DNA of 64,000 nucleotides from Microterricola gilva (GCF_004217495.1 NZ_SHLC01000001.1:372001-436000), one strand, 5' to 3'; positions 1-8,584 are shown, counted from the stretch's first letter. Numbers and translations: made by a program. Notes: generated from the sequence alone by a model not told the origin.

Positions 1-414
1 CTCAGTGATCGCCGTGCGTGCGGCAGCGATGCGCTCTCGGGCGGTTGCGCCCTCTGCCACGGGATACTCCGCGCTCCCGATGACACTCCCGACCAAGTCA
101 GAGACGAGCGCTCGCACCCAGTGCGGACCGAGATCAACCCCCACCACGCAGCCTGCCTGAGCGTCGAACCAGATCGTGCGCGCTGGGCGCCCAGCCTGTC
201 GACGCCCGTCACCCGGGTTCGGGGCAGCTTCGGCCAACCACCCCTGAGCTATGAGCGCATCCACCACGTCTTCGGCGGTCGGACGCGAAATTCCCACGGC
301 CTGGGCGATCTCGGTCACCGTGTAGCGCCCGTCACCGCAACCGTCGTCGGCCGCATTGACCTGAGCCGTATAGAGGAGCCGCATGACGGCAGCGACTTTC
401 AACTTCCGCGGCAT
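1..414 (-). CDS. ROK-family transcriptional regulator (C-terminus beyond window)
   Basis: Only the first 138 codons are present; the gene runs off the left edge. The product begins with a winged-helix region (about residues 5-75, with YTVTEIAQAVGISRPTAEDV typical of a helix-turn-helix). It continues into a ROK sugar-kinase-like domain whose phosphate-1 type stretch VVGVDLGPHWVRALVSD is visible near residue 95. The ATG at 414 was chosen because it starts just before the HTH. ROK proteins of this layout are sugar-responsive repressors. It is divergent from the sugar importer operon that starts at 629, so local control of that operon is the simplest inference. The effector sugar cannot be read from this part. 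Confidence 0.85.
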   Translation of the reverse strand, partial: MPRKLKVAAVMRLLYTAQVNAADDGCGDGRYTVTEIAQAVGISRPTAEDVVDALIAQGWLAEAAPNPGDGRRQAGRPARTIWFDAQAGCVVGVDLGPHWVRALVSDLVGSVIGSAEYPVAEGATARERIAAARTAITE

Positions 415-530
415 AGACGAGTCCCCGCACACACGGGGCCCATGCGGACACCCTTGACCGACATAAAGAATCTCATTTCTGAATCGCTCAAGCTCTCACG
501 ATTCCCTAGAGACTAGCGGATGATCACCAG

Positions 531-585
531 TTGACAACACCCGTTCTCCCTGCGAAGCTACCCGGACCAAGACATTATGATAATG
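531..585. promoter_or_regulatory. Divergent promoter region with AT-rich palindrome CATTATGATAATG
   Basis: The 214-base gap between the ROK gene and the binding-protein gene contains TTGACA at 531-536 and a perfect 6+1+6 inverted repeat CATTAT-G-ATAATG at 573-585. The DNA here is much more AT-rich than its surroundings. The palindrome lies 44 bases before the GTG start and is a candidate operator. I could not fit a well-spaced -10 to the TTGACA. ROK control is inferred from position only; the repeat also resembles Fur/Zur-type boxes. Confidence 0.4.
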
Positions 586-628
586 ATTTTGGTAATCCCG
601 CACTCCCACACCAAGAAATGAGAATCCT

Positions 629-1933
629 GTGCGTACACAACGACGTAGAACGCAATACCTGGCATTGGGCATCGTCGCGGCGGCGGCCCTCGTGCTGACC
701 GGCTGCACGGCGGGCGCGCCCTCAACCGGCTCGGAGGCTGACGGCGACGTCACGCTGACCTTCCTCGTCTCCGAATCCCCCAACCTCACCCCCGAGTACT
801 GGGATGCCGCGATCGCCCGCGCATCGAAGGAGGTTCCCGGCGTCACGATCAAGAAGGTGGTTGGCGAGAACACTCCGGCCTACGCGCAGCAGCTGTTCGC
901 CTCAGGGCAGGCGCCCGACATCTTCGCGGCCGGCATCGCGAACGGCCTCGCCCAGAAGGGCGAGCTCGCCGAGTACACCCGCGCTGAGCTCGAGGCGGCC
1001 GGCATCACCGACTTCACCTCTGGCACCATCAACGGCAAGTTCTACGGCATCCCTACGGGTGCCCAGGCCATCCCGCTCGTGTACTACAACAAGGACCTCT
1101 TCGCGAAGGCTGGCATCAGCGCGCCCCCGACGACGTACGCCGAGCTCGTTGAGGACGCTGCCGCGCTGAAGGCAGCCGGCATCGCCCCGTTCGAGATCGG
1201 CGGCGGCGGCGAGGACACCTGGGCGACCGTGCTCACGTTGAACTCGGTGGTCGCGGCGGATGTCCTCATCGAGGATCCGGCGTGGTTCCTCAAGCGTGAG
1301 AAGGACGAGGTGAAGTTCACCGATCCTGAGTTCGTCAGCTCTGCGGCAAAGGTCGCGAACCTCGTGAAGGATGGCTTCTCCGACCCCGACGGAATGACCC
1401 GCACCTATGCGGACCTCGAGCAGGCATTCCTCGACGGCAAGGCCGCGATGTACCCGATGGGCTCCTGGTTCACGGCGGCGGCGGACTCCAAGAACCTGAG
1501 CAACATCGGCGTCTTCGGCTGGCCGAGCGACGGCGGCAAGCCGGCGTTCCCGGTGGTGACGGGTGCGGGCATGAATGTGAACGCCAACTCGGAGAACGTC
1601 GATCTCGCCAAGAAGTGGGCGCTGGCGTTCCAGACCAACACCGAGAACCTGGACTCCACCGTGATCACGGATGGAGCGATCGTGACGGTGAAGGGGTACA
1701 CGGTCCCCGATGGCGTCGGTGCGCTCTACTCGCAGATGGTTGAGGCCTACAACGGGGCCGTCGACGCTGGTGCCACCGTTCCTGCCTGGGGCAACGTGAC
1801 GGGTGACGGTGCACTGCCGCCTGGATTCAACGACAAGATGGTTGCCGCCAACGTCGACCTGATGACGGGCAAGACGAGCCCAGAGGACTTCGCGAAGTAC
1901 CTCGACGAGCAGTACGCCGCAGCGCAGAAGTAG
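629..1933 (+). CDS. Carbohydrate ABC transporter substrate-binding lipoprotein
   Basis: 434 residues. The N-terminus has basic residues, a hydrophobic stretch and a lipobox LTGC with Cys26, so the protein should be lipid-anchored outside the membrane. The rest matches a family 1 extracellular sugar-binding protein, including motifs such as GIPTGAQAIPLVYYNKDLF and a Trp-rich ligand region. It starts at GTG; no strong Shine-Dalgarno is visible. It is the first gene of an operon with two permeases and two dehydrogenases. A strong stem-loop follows the stop codon, so this gene is probably expressed above the rest. The sugar is unknown. Confidence 0.92.
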   Translation: MRTQRRRTQYLALGIVAAAALVLTGCTAGAPSTGSEADGDVTLTFLVSESPNLTPEYWDAAIARASKEVPGVTIKKVVGENTPAYAQQLFASGQAPDIFAAGIANGLAQKGELAEYTRAELEAAGITDFTSGTINGKFYGIPTGAQAIPLVYYNKDLFAKAGISAPPTTYAELVEDAAALKAAGIAPFEIGGGGEDTWATVLTLNSVVAADVLIEDPAWFLKREKDEVKFTDPEFVSSAAKVANLVKDGFSDPDGMTRTYADLEQAFLDGKAAMYPMGSWFTAAADSKNLSNIGVFGWPSDGGKPAFPVVTGAGMNVNANSENVDLAKKWALAFQTNTENLDSTVITDGAIVTVKGYTVPDGVGALYSQMVEAYNGAVDAGATVPAWGNVTGDGALPPGFNDKMVAANVDLMTGKTSPEDFAKYLDEQYAAAQK

Positions 1934-1947
1934 CCGCGGCTTCACAC

Positions 1948-1992
1948 GGGAAGGGGGCGGATTCCGACCACCGTCGGAGCCGTCCCCTTCCC
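1948..1992 (+). terminator. Intercistronic stem-loop after the sugar-binding protein
   Basis: Arms 1948-1960 and 1980-1992 pair over 13 bases with one G-U, and an inner CCGAC/GTCGG helix (1964-1968 with 1973-1977) sits within the loop. There is no U-run, and the permease gene begins 33 bases later. It is probably an attenuator or 3'-end stabiliser rather than a complete stop. Confidence 0.7.
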
Positions 1993-2024
1993 CCACGAGA
2001 TATTCGAGAAGCAAAGATGCCCTC

Positions 2025-2918
2025 ATGAACACGCAGACGAAGCGCCGGAAGCCCGTGCGCCCGCTCCATTTCCTCACATTCGCGTTGCCCGGCGCCGCGC
2101 TCTACGCAGTATTCGTGCTCTGGCCGCTGCTGGTCGCGTTCGGATCGAGCCTGACGAACGAAGACGCGTACCGGGCCGTCACCTCGTTCGTGTGGTTCGA
2201 GAACTACGTTCGACTGTTCTCCGATCCGGCGTACCTTCAGACCCTCAGCAACACGGTGATCCTCACGATCATCTGCGCGGTGGTGCCCAATGCGGTGGGG
2301 CTGGGCATCGCCATCCTGCTGGACCGGACCGGATGGGTCTTCAACGCACTGAGAGCGGTCTTCTTCGTGCCCGTCATCCTCTCCTCGGTGGTCGTCGCTG
2401 TGGTCTGGCAGCAGTTGCTGAAGGATGACGGACTGGTCAACTCCGCGCTGCGCGCGTTCACCTCGGACCCGCCCGGGTGGCTGTCCGACCCCAATCTGGC
2501 CCTGTACAGCGTCGCAGCCATCGTCGCGTGGCAATCCGTCGGTGTCTGCGTGGTGCTCTACCTCGCCGGGCTGCAGAGCATTCCGAAGGAGCTCCTTGAG
2601 GCGGCGGCCATCGACGGCGCGGGTCCCGCGCGGCGGTTCTGGACCGTGACCTGGCCGCTCCTGGCGCCATCCGTCACCATCATGACAGTGCTGTCGCTGA
2701 TCGGCGGCTTCAAGATCTACGACCAGGTGAAGGTCATGACCAACGGCGGACCGGGCGTCGGCACAACATCGACGCTCGCATTCGATGTCGTGCAGACCGG
2801 CCTCGACTCCGGCGAGGTGGGATACAGCGCGGCCAAGGCTGCCGTGATGTTCATCATCATCGCCGCCGTCTCAATGCTCTCAATCCGACAGATGCGCAAG
2901 CGAGAGGTAGACCTGTGA
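2025..2918 (+). CDS. Sugar ABC transporter permease (MalF type)
   Basis: 297 residues with six predicted membrane helices; the first follows a short basic N-terminus. The conserved cytoplasmic EAA loop is visible from about residue 191 (LEAAAIDGAGPARRFWTVTW), the contact point for an ATPase. It is the first of two permeases of a CUT1-type importer. Its stop overlaps the GTG of the next permease by four bases, indicating translational coupling. No ATPase gene is present in the operon, so a shared MsiK/UgpC-type ATPase encoded elsewhere is expected (family knowledge). Confidence 0.93.
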   Translation: MNTQTKRRKPVRPLHFLTFALPGAALYAVFVLWPLLVAFGSSLTNEDAYRAVTSFVWFENYVRLFSDPAYLQTLSNTVILTIICAVVPNAVGLGIAILLDRTGWVFNALRAVFFVPVILSSVVVAVVWQQLLKDDGLVNSALRAFTSDPPGWLSDPNLALYSVAAIVAWQSVGVCVVLYLAGLQSIPKELLEAAAIDGAGPARRFWTVTWPLLAPSVTIMTVLSLIGGFKIYDQVKVMTNGGPGVGTTSTLAFDVVQTGLDSGEVGYSAAKAAVMFIIIAAVSMLSIRQMRKREVDL

Positions 2919-3853
2919 CCATCGCAGCGTCGAAAGACTTCACCCAACAGACAGACGTCACCGAAGTGGCTGCCACGCAGGAGCACCGCGCTCCGCGCCG
3001 GCGCCGGCGCCGTTGGAGCGGCCCGGAGGCGGGCGGCGCAAGCCCGGTCCGCACGATCATCGCACTCGTGGTCACCGCGGTCTTCATCTACCCGATCTAT
3101 CTCGTGCTGCTGAACGCGTTCAAGTCGCAGGAGGATATCTACAAGTACCCCGGGCTGCCGGTCATGCCGCTCACGCTGCAGAACTTCGTCGACGTGTTCA
3201 CGCGCCCGGACGGCCTGTTCTGGACTGGCCTGATCAACAGCATCCAGATCACTGTCATCGGAACGCTGCTCTCCACCGTCATCGCCGCGATGATGGCCCA
3301 CTACATGGTGCGATCCTCGAGTTGGTTCGCCAAGCTGCTCTGGATCACGATTCCGCTCGGCCTGATGATCCCCCAGGCGACCACCCTGCTGCCGCTGCTG
3401 CGCATGCTGGACGACTTCCACCTGATCGGATCGATCTTCGGACTGATCATCGTCTACGTCGCGGGCAACTTGCCCTTCGGCGTGCTGGTCTTCAGCGGGT
3501 TCATGCGGACCATCCCGAAGGAGATCGAGGAGGCCGCCGCCATCGATGGAGCAGGCCCAATCCGCACATTCTGGGCGATCGTTTTTCCGCTGCTGCGGCC
3601 GGCGGCGGCCAGCGTCATCATCTTCCTCGCCGTCGGGGTGTGGAACGACTTCATCACTCCGCTGATCATCCTCGGACCGGGTAGCGGAACCACGGTCACC
3701 GTGGGCATGTACCGCCAGATCAGCCAGTACGTATCGAACTACGGGGCGGTGTTCGCGTACATGGTGCTCGCCACGATCCCGATCGTCATCTTGTTCATCT
3801 TCTTGCAGAAATACTTCGTGAAAGGGCTGACAAGTGGTGCAGCAAAGGGATAA
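2915..3853 (+). CDS. Sugar ABC transporter permease (MalG type)
   Basis: 312 residues with a long hydrophilic, very arginine-rich N-terminal extension (about residues 27-37, RAPRRRRRRWS) before six membrane helices. The EAA loop EEAAAIDGAGPIRTFW begins at about residue 205. The GTG start overlaps the preceding stop. The last 20 bases overlap the start of the following dehydrogenase, which again suggests tight co-translation. Together with the upstream permease it forms the channel of a CUT1 sugar importer. Confidence 0.93.
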   Translation: MTIAASKDFTQQTDVTEVAATQEHRAPRRRRRRWSGPEAGGASPVRTIIALVVTAVFIYPIYLVLLNAFKSQEDIYKYPGLPVMPLTLQNFVDVFTRPDGLFWTGLINSIQITVIGTLLSTVIAAMMAHYMVRSSSWFAKLLWITIPLGLMIPQATTLLPLLRMLDDFHLIGSIFGLIIVYVAGNLPFGVLVFSGFMRTIPKEIEEAAAIDGAGPIRTFWAIVFPLLRPAAASVIIFLAVGVWNDFITPLIILGPGSGTTVTVGMYRQISQYVSNYGAVFAYMVLATIPIVILFIFLQKYFVKGLTSGAAKG

Positions 3854-5117
3854 CGCCGATAGCGGGCACGCGCAGAACATCCGTCTCGCCGTCGTCGGCG
3901 CGGGAATGCGAGGGCACGCGTATGCGGCGGAGGCCGCGGAGATGCCCGGTGTTGAGATCGTGGCCGTCGCCGAGAAGAATCCGACGACGGTGCGTCGATT
4001 CGCAAGCCTCTTCCCGGACGCGCAGGTCTTCGACGACTGGCGCGAGCTCGCCGCTTTGCCTCGCCTCGCGGATGCCGTCATCGTGTCGCTTCCCGATGCG
4101 TATCACCGCGACGCGAGCGTTGCGTTTGCCGAGGCGGGCTACGACATCCTCCTCGAGAAGCCCATCGCGACCAGCCCAGAAGACTGCGACGACATCGAGG
4201 CCGCCGCGAAGGCCAATGGGGTCAGTATCACGGTCTGTCACGTGCTGCGGTACACCACGTACACGCAGAAACTGCGCCAGCTTCTCGAAGCCGGCGCGAT
4301 CGGCGAGATCATGCAGATCGAACATCTCGAGCCGATCGGCCACCTCCACTTCGCGCACTCCTTTGTGCGCGGAAACTGGGCTCGTTCAGAAACGGCACAC
4401 AGCCTGCTGCTTGCGAAATCGTGCCACGACATCGATTGGCTGCTGCACATCATGGGTCGACCGGTGCAACGGGTGGCCTCCTTCGGCTCGCTGGGGTACT
4501 TTCGGCCCGAATCGCAGCCCGCCGGCGGATCTGATCGGTGTGTGAGCTGTGCCGTGGAATCATCCTGTGCGTTCTCGGCGGTACGGTTCTATCGTCGCGG
4601 ACTGAACAACCCTGGTTCGGCCGAGGAGTACAACGCCCTCGTCATGGCAGGCGAGGTGACCCCTGAGGCGATTGACCGAGCACTCGAGACGGGTCCGTGG
4701 GGGCGGTGTGCATTTCTCGCCGACAACGACATGGTCGATCACCAGACTGTGCAGATGGAGTTCACCGAGGGAAGGCTCGCAAGCTTCACTCTCACTGCGT
4801 TCTCGGAGGGCGCCAACCGCAAGACACGCCTCTTCGGCACGGCCGGGCAGATCACCGGCGACGGTCGAATGATCAGCGTGTACGACTTCCGCACCCTGAA
4901 GACGACGGTGTACGACACCGATGAGTTCGGTTTCGACGCCGCAGCTGGGCACGGCGGAGGCGACAGGGCTCTCCTGACGGAGTTCATCAGGGCCCTTCGG
5001 GAGGCATCGCCCGATTCACTCACGACCAGCATCTCCGCGAGCATGGCCAGTCACCGGGTGGTGTTCGCGGCAGAAGAGGCACGTCTCACGGGCGCCGTTG
5101 TCTCGTTGCCGTCGTGA
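3834..5117 (+). CDS. Gfo/Idh/MocA-family oxidoreductase with cysteine cluster
   Basis: 427 residues. It has an N-terminal Rossmann fold (LAVVGAGMRGHA, residues 18-29), the family EKP motif (residues 108-110) and a CHDIDW segment typical of the catalytic His/Asp helix. A C-x2-C-x5-C group (Cys236, 239, 245) lies in the C-terminal half; a metal-binding role is possible but unproved. Two adjacent GTG codons (3834, 3837) could start it; AAAGGG at 3821-3826 is well placed. It overlaps the permease gene by 20 bases. The likely role is NAD(P)-dependent oxidation or reduction of the imported sugar or sugar acid. Confidence 0.88.
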   Translation: MVQQRDNADSGHAQNIRLAVVGAGMRGHAYAAEAAEMPGVEIVAVAEKNPTTVRRFASLFPDAQVFDDWRELAALPRLADAVIVSLPDAYHRDASVAFAEAGYDILLEKPIATSPEDCDDIEAAAKANGVSITVCHVLRYTTYTQKLRQLLEAGAIGEIMQIEHLEPIGHLHFAHSFVRGNWARSETAHSLLLAKSCHDIDWLLHIMGRPVQRVASFGSLGYFRPESQPAGGSDRCVSCAVESSCAFSAVRFYRRGLNNPGSAEEYNALVMAGEVTPEAIDRALETGPWGRCAFLADNDMVDHQTVQMEFTEGRLASFTLTAFSEGANRKTRLFGTAGQITGDGRMISVYDFRTLKTTVYDTDEFGFDAAAGHGGGDRALLTEFIRALREASPDSLTTSISASMASHRVVFAAEEARLTGAVVSLPS

Positions 5118-5136
5118 ACACATGTGAGTTTCGCAG

Positions 5137-5185
5137 CCGACTGCAGCCCGCAGTCGGAATCGGCCGCTACGAACGGAGTAGCGCC
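5137..5185 (+). other. Two small stem-loops between the dehydrogenase genes
   Basis: CCGACTGC (5137-5144) pairs perfectly with GCAGTCGG (5150-5157) across a five-base loop. A second helix GCTAC/GTAGC with flanking GGC/GCC spans 5162-5185. The gap between the two dehydrogenases is 100 bases, the second longest within the operon; these helices may tune expression of the second dehydrogenase. Confidence 0.45.
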
Positions 5186-5217
5186 AATGGTCAGCAAGAA
5201 TTGAAAGGACAAAGACA

Positions 5218-6417
5218 ATGAGTATGCCGGTTGGCATCGTCGGTTTCGGCGCACGCGCGTCCCTCTCCGAGGAACTCCAGGCGATGCCGGATGTTGACGT
5301 GCGGGCGATCTGCGATCCATCCGATGCGGGCCAGCGCCGTGCGCGTGCCCAGTTCCCCGACGCGCTGGTGACCGGGGACCTCGAGGAGTTCTTGGCCGCG
5401 GGGCTCGCGGCGGTATTCGTGCTCTCGCCAGACGACACGCACGCGCAGATCACGAAAGCGTGCCTTGAAGCCGGGATCGCGGTGTTCTGCGAAAAGCCGA
5501 TCGCAATCACGATCGAGGACGCCGACGAGATGCTCGAGGTGGCCAGGCGGACCGGGTCGCGGCTGTACCTCGGTCACAACCTGAGGCACATGCCGGTGTT
5601 CACGACGATGCGTGACGTCATCCGTGCCGGGCGCATCGGCGCGGTGAAGTCGATCTGGGTTCGGCACTTCGTCGGCAACGGCGGCGACTGGTACTTCAAG
5701 GACTGGCACGCCGAGCGGAGCCGGGTGACGAGCCTGCTGTTGCAGAAGGGCGCCCACGACATCGACGTGATCCACTGGCTCGCTGGGGGATACACCCGGC
5801 GGGTCTCGGCGATGGGCGATCTGACCGTCTACGGCGAGTTGGGCGAGCGGGGAACCCCGGAGGGCGAACTCATGCCCGAGTGGCTCGACGAGCAGAACTG
5901 GCCGCCGCGGACGGTGACCGGGATCAACCCGAACGTCGACGTGGAAGATCTGTCACTGGTCACGATGCAGCTCGACAACGGCGTCCTGGCCAGCTATCAG
6001 CAGTGCCACTACACCCCGGACTCCGCGCGGAACTACACCGTCATCGGCACAGAGGGACGGATCGAGAACATCAGCGACGCGGACGGCGAGAGCATTCACG
6101 TCTGGACCAGCAGGCGCAGCGATCCGCGACCCGATGAGGTCATCCCCGTTCCCGCCGCAGACGGGACGCACGGCGGCGCAGACCCGCGGCTGCTCGCCGA
6201 GTTCATCCGGTTCGTCGCGGACGGCGGCATCACCGCCACATCGCCGATCGCAGCCCGCCAGGCGGTCGCGGCCGGAGTGCTGGCCACGGAGTCGATGCGC
6301 ACGGATCAGGGGGCTCGTACCGTTCCTGCCCTGCCCGCCGACCTCATCGAGTACTACGATCTGGGCCAGCCCGGCTCACGACCGGTCGTCGCACAGACAG
6401 CGGTTCCGATCGCGTGA
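5218..6417 (+). CDS. Gfo/Idh/MocA-family oxidoreductase (second copy)
   Basis: 399 residues, with N-terminal glycine-rich nucleotide-binding strand (VGIVGFGARAS), EKP at residues 92-94 and KGAHDIDVIHW as the catalytic helix. It is clearly paralogous to the preceding gene but lacks that protein's cysteine cluster. The ATG has GAAAGGAC just upstream. Two dehydrogenases of this family beside an importer are typical of pathways that oxidise and epimerise a sugar such as an inositol or an amino or acid sugar. The exact substrate cannot be assigned from sequence. Confidence 0.88.
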   Translation: MSMPVGIVGFGARASLSEELQAMPDVDVRAICDPSDAGQRRARAQFPDALVTGDLEEFLAAGLAAVFVLSPDDTHAQITKACLEAGIAVFCEKPIAITIEDADEMLEVARRTGSRLYLGHNLRHMPVFTTMRDVIRAGRIGAVKSIWVRHFVGNGGDWYFKDWHAERSRVTSLLLQKGAHDIDVIHWLAGGYTRRVSAMGDLTVYGELGERGTPEGELMPEWLDEQNWPPRTVTGINPNVDVEDLSLVTMQLDNGVLASYQQCHYTPDSARNYTVIGTEGRIENISDADGESIHVWTSRRSDPRPDEVIPVPAADGTHGGADPRLLAEFIRFVADGGITATSPIAARQAVAAGVLATESMRTDQGARTVPALPADLIEYYDLGQPGSRPVVAQTAVPIA

Positions 6418-6466
6418 TGACGAGGTAGCTGCGAGCCGGGGCGCCTCCAGTGCCCCACCAGCAGAG

Positions 6467-6508
6467 AACCCCCTGATGTACTCGCAATGGCGAGAACATC
6501 AGGGGGTT
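6467..6508. terminator. Bidirectional terminator hairpin
   Basis: AACCCCCTGATGT (6467-6479) pairs perfectly with ACATCAGGGGGTT (6496-6508), and inside it CTCGC (6481-6485) pairs with GCGAG (6490-6494), with one A-A mismatch between the two helices. It lies between convergent genes and has A and T residues on either side suited to both strands. Confidence 0.85.
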
Positions 6509-6529
6509 GTGCTGTCCCGGGACGTGCGA

Positions 6530-6877
6530 CTAGTCGTCGTCCTCGTCTTCGAGCAACGCGATCTCCAGATCGGCGAGCTCGATCTCGGCGGCCAGGGCCC
6601 GCACGATGCTGCCGGTGGCCGCCGCGACCTTCGCCGTTCCGACGATCGGGGCGATCGCGGTCAGCACGCCGCGGATGTCGTCGGCATCGAGGCCAAGCTC
6701 GGCACCGACGTCGATGTTCAGGGCGTACGAGACGGGAGGCGCTCCGACGGCGACGAGCGCGGCGAGGCGCACCAACATCACCGTGTCGGGGTCGAGGGTT
6801 GACGCGTCGAGGGAGTCGGCCGTCATCCGGGCGAGCAGATCGAGCACGGGTGCATCGTCGGCGCTTGCGTCAGACAT
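6530..6877 (-). CDS. Carboxymuconolactone-decarboxylase-like (AhpD-fold) protein
   Basis: 115 residues, all helical. The central region (VRLAALVAVGAPPVSYALN, about residues 36-54) resembles the CMD/AhpD fold. The CxxC pair found in the redox-active members is absent, so it is unlikely to be a peroxidase. The C-terminus is strongly acidic (EDEDDD). It is a single gene, convergent with the sugar operon. Function unknown; the family assignment is moderately sure. Confidence 0.7.
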   Translation of the reverse strand: MSDASADDAPVLDLLARMTADSLDASTLDPDTVMLVRLAALVAVGAPPVSYALNIDVGAELGLDADDIRGVLTAIAPIVGTAKVAAATGSIVRALAAEIELADLEIALLEDEDDD

Positions 6878-7125
6878 GAAAATTTCCTCTCACTGAAGCT
6901 CTGGTGGAATCGCAGCGACGCTGCACGCCCCATTCGACCTCCGGACATTCCCGGTCACATCATGGAGTTCGCATGAAAGCCCGGGCTCTGGCCATACAAT
7001 CTGGGATGGCGTGGCAGATCGTCGCCACCGACCGATGTGCACCGAGAGAAAGTGCAGCGCGACATGACCGTGACCGTCCACGTTCGAAGTACCGTGCGGT
7101 GCCAGCGCGGTCGGGGGTGCCGCGC
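6878..7125. other. Divergent intergenic region, no gene seen
   Basis: 248 bases between the CMD-like gene and the first SMR gene. A reading frame continues upstream of the SMR start at 7126, but its sequence has no SMR similarity and no good start context. I take this stretch as promoter DNA for both genes and see no convincing operator. Confidence 0.4.
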
Positions 7126-7491
7126 GTGAGCAGGGCCTGGTTCGCGCTCGGCGTCGCGATCGCCGTGGAGGTCGCGGCGACCCTCGCGCTGAAGGCCGCG
7201 CTGTCGAACCCCGCCTGGTACGTGCTGGTCGTCGTCGGCTACACCTCGGCCCTCGTGCTGCTCGCCGTCTGCCTGCGCCTCGGCCTGCCCGTCGGCGTCG
7301 CATACGGCATCTGGGGCGCGAGCGGCGTCGCGCTCACGGCGGTGCTCTCCGCCGTGATCTTCGGCGATCCGCTGACGCCGGTGATGGGCATCGGGATCAT
7401 CCTGATCATCGGCGGCGTCCTCCTCGTCGAGGTGGGCTCGCAGCGTGCCATCGCCGCGCGCGAGCGGGAGAATGAGCAGGTGGCCGCATGA
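7126..7491 (+). CDS. Small multidrug resistance (SMR) efflux protein, subunit 1
   Basis: 121 residues and four membrane helices, the normal SMR size. Glu15 in helix 1 (AIAVEVAATLALK) is the essential proton/drug-binding glutamate. The glycine-rich helix 3 and VAYGIWGASGVALTAVLS are characteristic. I chose GTG 7126 because it gives the standard N-terminus; a GGGGG run lies about nine bases upstream. The stop overlaps the start of the next SMR gene (ATGA), so the pair probably works as a heterodimer exporting cationic or guanidinium compounds. Confidence 0.88.
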   Translation: MSRAWFALGVAIAVEVAATLALKAALSNPAWYVLVVVGYTSALVLLAVCLRLGLPVGVAYGIWGASGVALTAVLSAVIFGDPLTPVMGIGIILIIGGVLLVEVGSQRAIAARERENEQVAA

Positions 7492-7817
7492 GCTGGCTCT
7501 TCCTCGCCCTCGCGATCCTCACCGAGGTCGCCGCGACGCTCTCGCTCCGGGCCTCCGAGGGACTCAAACGCAAGATCTGGGCTGCGCCCATCGCCATCGG
7601 ATACATCGCCGCGTTCGTCTGCCTCGGCTTCTCACTCCATTTCGGGATGCCGGTTGCCGTCGCGTACGGGGTGTGGGCCGCAACGGGCATTGCCCTCACC
7701 GCGGTGCTCTCCCGCATCATCTTCAAGGAGCCGCTCTCGCGCACGATGGCGATCGGCATCGCCCTCATTGCCGCCGGCGTGATCACGGTCGAGTTCGGCA
7801 GCAGCGCGGCGCACTGA
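7488..7817 (+). CDS. Small multidrug resistance (SMR) efflux protein, subunit 2
   Basis: 109 residues, four membrane helices, with the conserved Glu13 (AILTEVAATLSLR) and VAYGVWAATGIALTAVLS. It is paralogous to the upstream gene with which it overlaps by four bases. Paired SMR genes usually encode asymmetric heterodimers (EbrAB/YkkCD style). The two differ in tail length: subunit 1 has a longer charged C-terminus. Substrate unknown. Confidence 0.9.
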   Translation: MSWLFLALAILTEVAATLSLRASEGLKRKIWAAPIAIGYIAAFVCLGFSLHFGMPVAVAYGVWAATGIALTAVLSRIIFKEPLSRTMAIGIALIAAGVITVEFGSSAAH

Positions 7818-7903
7818 GCAGCGCGGGGCGCAGCCGTATCGGAATCCGGGCGTCGGCGCTTCGACATAGGCTGGGCGCACGCCAGCACGAGGAGGGGCGC
7901 CAG

Positions 7904-8584
7904 ATGCCAGAACGCCGCACGAACACCGCTCGCTCCACCACGAAAGCCCCGCGACTGGACCGTGTCGATCCGCAGAATCTCGCGGCCGGCTACGCCGGTG
8001 ACCTCGGCGCGAACGCGGGCGTCGACGCGCTCGGCTTTGAGGCGCTCAGCCTGGACACGCTCGCCCTCGACTTCGCGACGGTGAGTGAGAGCACCTTCGC
8101 GGGTGTGATTGCCGACGAGGCCGAGATGCGGAGCATCCGCATCGTCGACTCCGTGCTGAACGGCTTCAACGTTCCCGTGCTGCGGGCCGCGCGTTCGACC
8201 TGGCGCGACGTGGCCATTCGCGAGTCCCGCATCGGCTCGGCCGAACTCTACGAGTCCGGGCTCCGTGCGCTCCGCTTCGAGAATTGCAAGCTCGGCTACG
8301 TCAATCTGCGCGGCTCCACGCTGTTCGACGTGCTCTTCGTCAACTGCACGATCGACGAGCTCGACCTCGGCGGGGCCAAGGCCGAGCGGCTCGCATTCGA
8401 CGGATGCGGCATCCGCGCGCTCGACCTCAACAACGCGACCGTGCGCGACTTCGATCTGCGTGGTGCAGACGTGCACGAGGTGGCCGGCATCCGCAACCTC
8501 GCCGGCGTCACGATCAACGAGCTTCAGCTCGGCATGCTCGCTCCGGCCATCGCCTCGAATCTGGGCATCATCGTCGAAGACTGA
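7904..8584 (+). CDS. Pentapeptide-repeat-like beta-helix protein
   Basis: 226 residues. After a basic N-terminal 20 residues the sequence shows repeated short blocks with central Leu/Phe (for example LRFENCKLGYVNLRG, LDLGGAKAERLAFDG, LDLNNATVRDFDLRGAD). These are consistent with an irregular right-handed quadrilateral beta-helix. The ATG at 7904 is preceded by GGAGGGG. Proteins of this type sometimes mimic DNA and protect gyrase, but nothing here allows that claim. It is a single gene after the SMR pair. Confidence 0.7.
   Translation: MPERRTNTARSTTKAPRLDRVDPQNLAAGYAGDLGANAGVDALGFEALSLDTLALDFATVSESTFAGVIADEAEMRSIRIVDSVLNGFNVPVLRAARSTWRDVAIRESRIGSAELYESGLRALRFENCKLGYVNLRGSTLFDVLFVNCTIDELDLGGAKAERLAFDGCGIRALDLNNATVRDFDLRGADVHEVAGIRNLAGVTINELQLGMLAPAIASNLGIIVED

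Noticed and set aside
496-873. 125-codon minus frame overlapping the sugar promoter
   Set aside because: Runs through both promoter and coding DNA of the binding protein, has no ribosome site and no recognisable similarity.
902-2077. Long minus-strand frame (391 codons) across the sugar-binding gene
   Set aside because: It is a shadow of the clear lipoprotein gene on the other strand: Arg-rich, no domain, produced by high third-position GC.
2717-4081. 454-codon minus frame opposite the permease and dehydrogenase genes
   Set aside because: Asp/His/Arg-rich composition without any motif; the plus-strand genes are unmistakable.
6904-7125. N-terminal extension of the first SMR gene
   Set aside because: The extra 74 codons have no membrane helix and no SMR similarity; the GTG at 7126 gives the family length.
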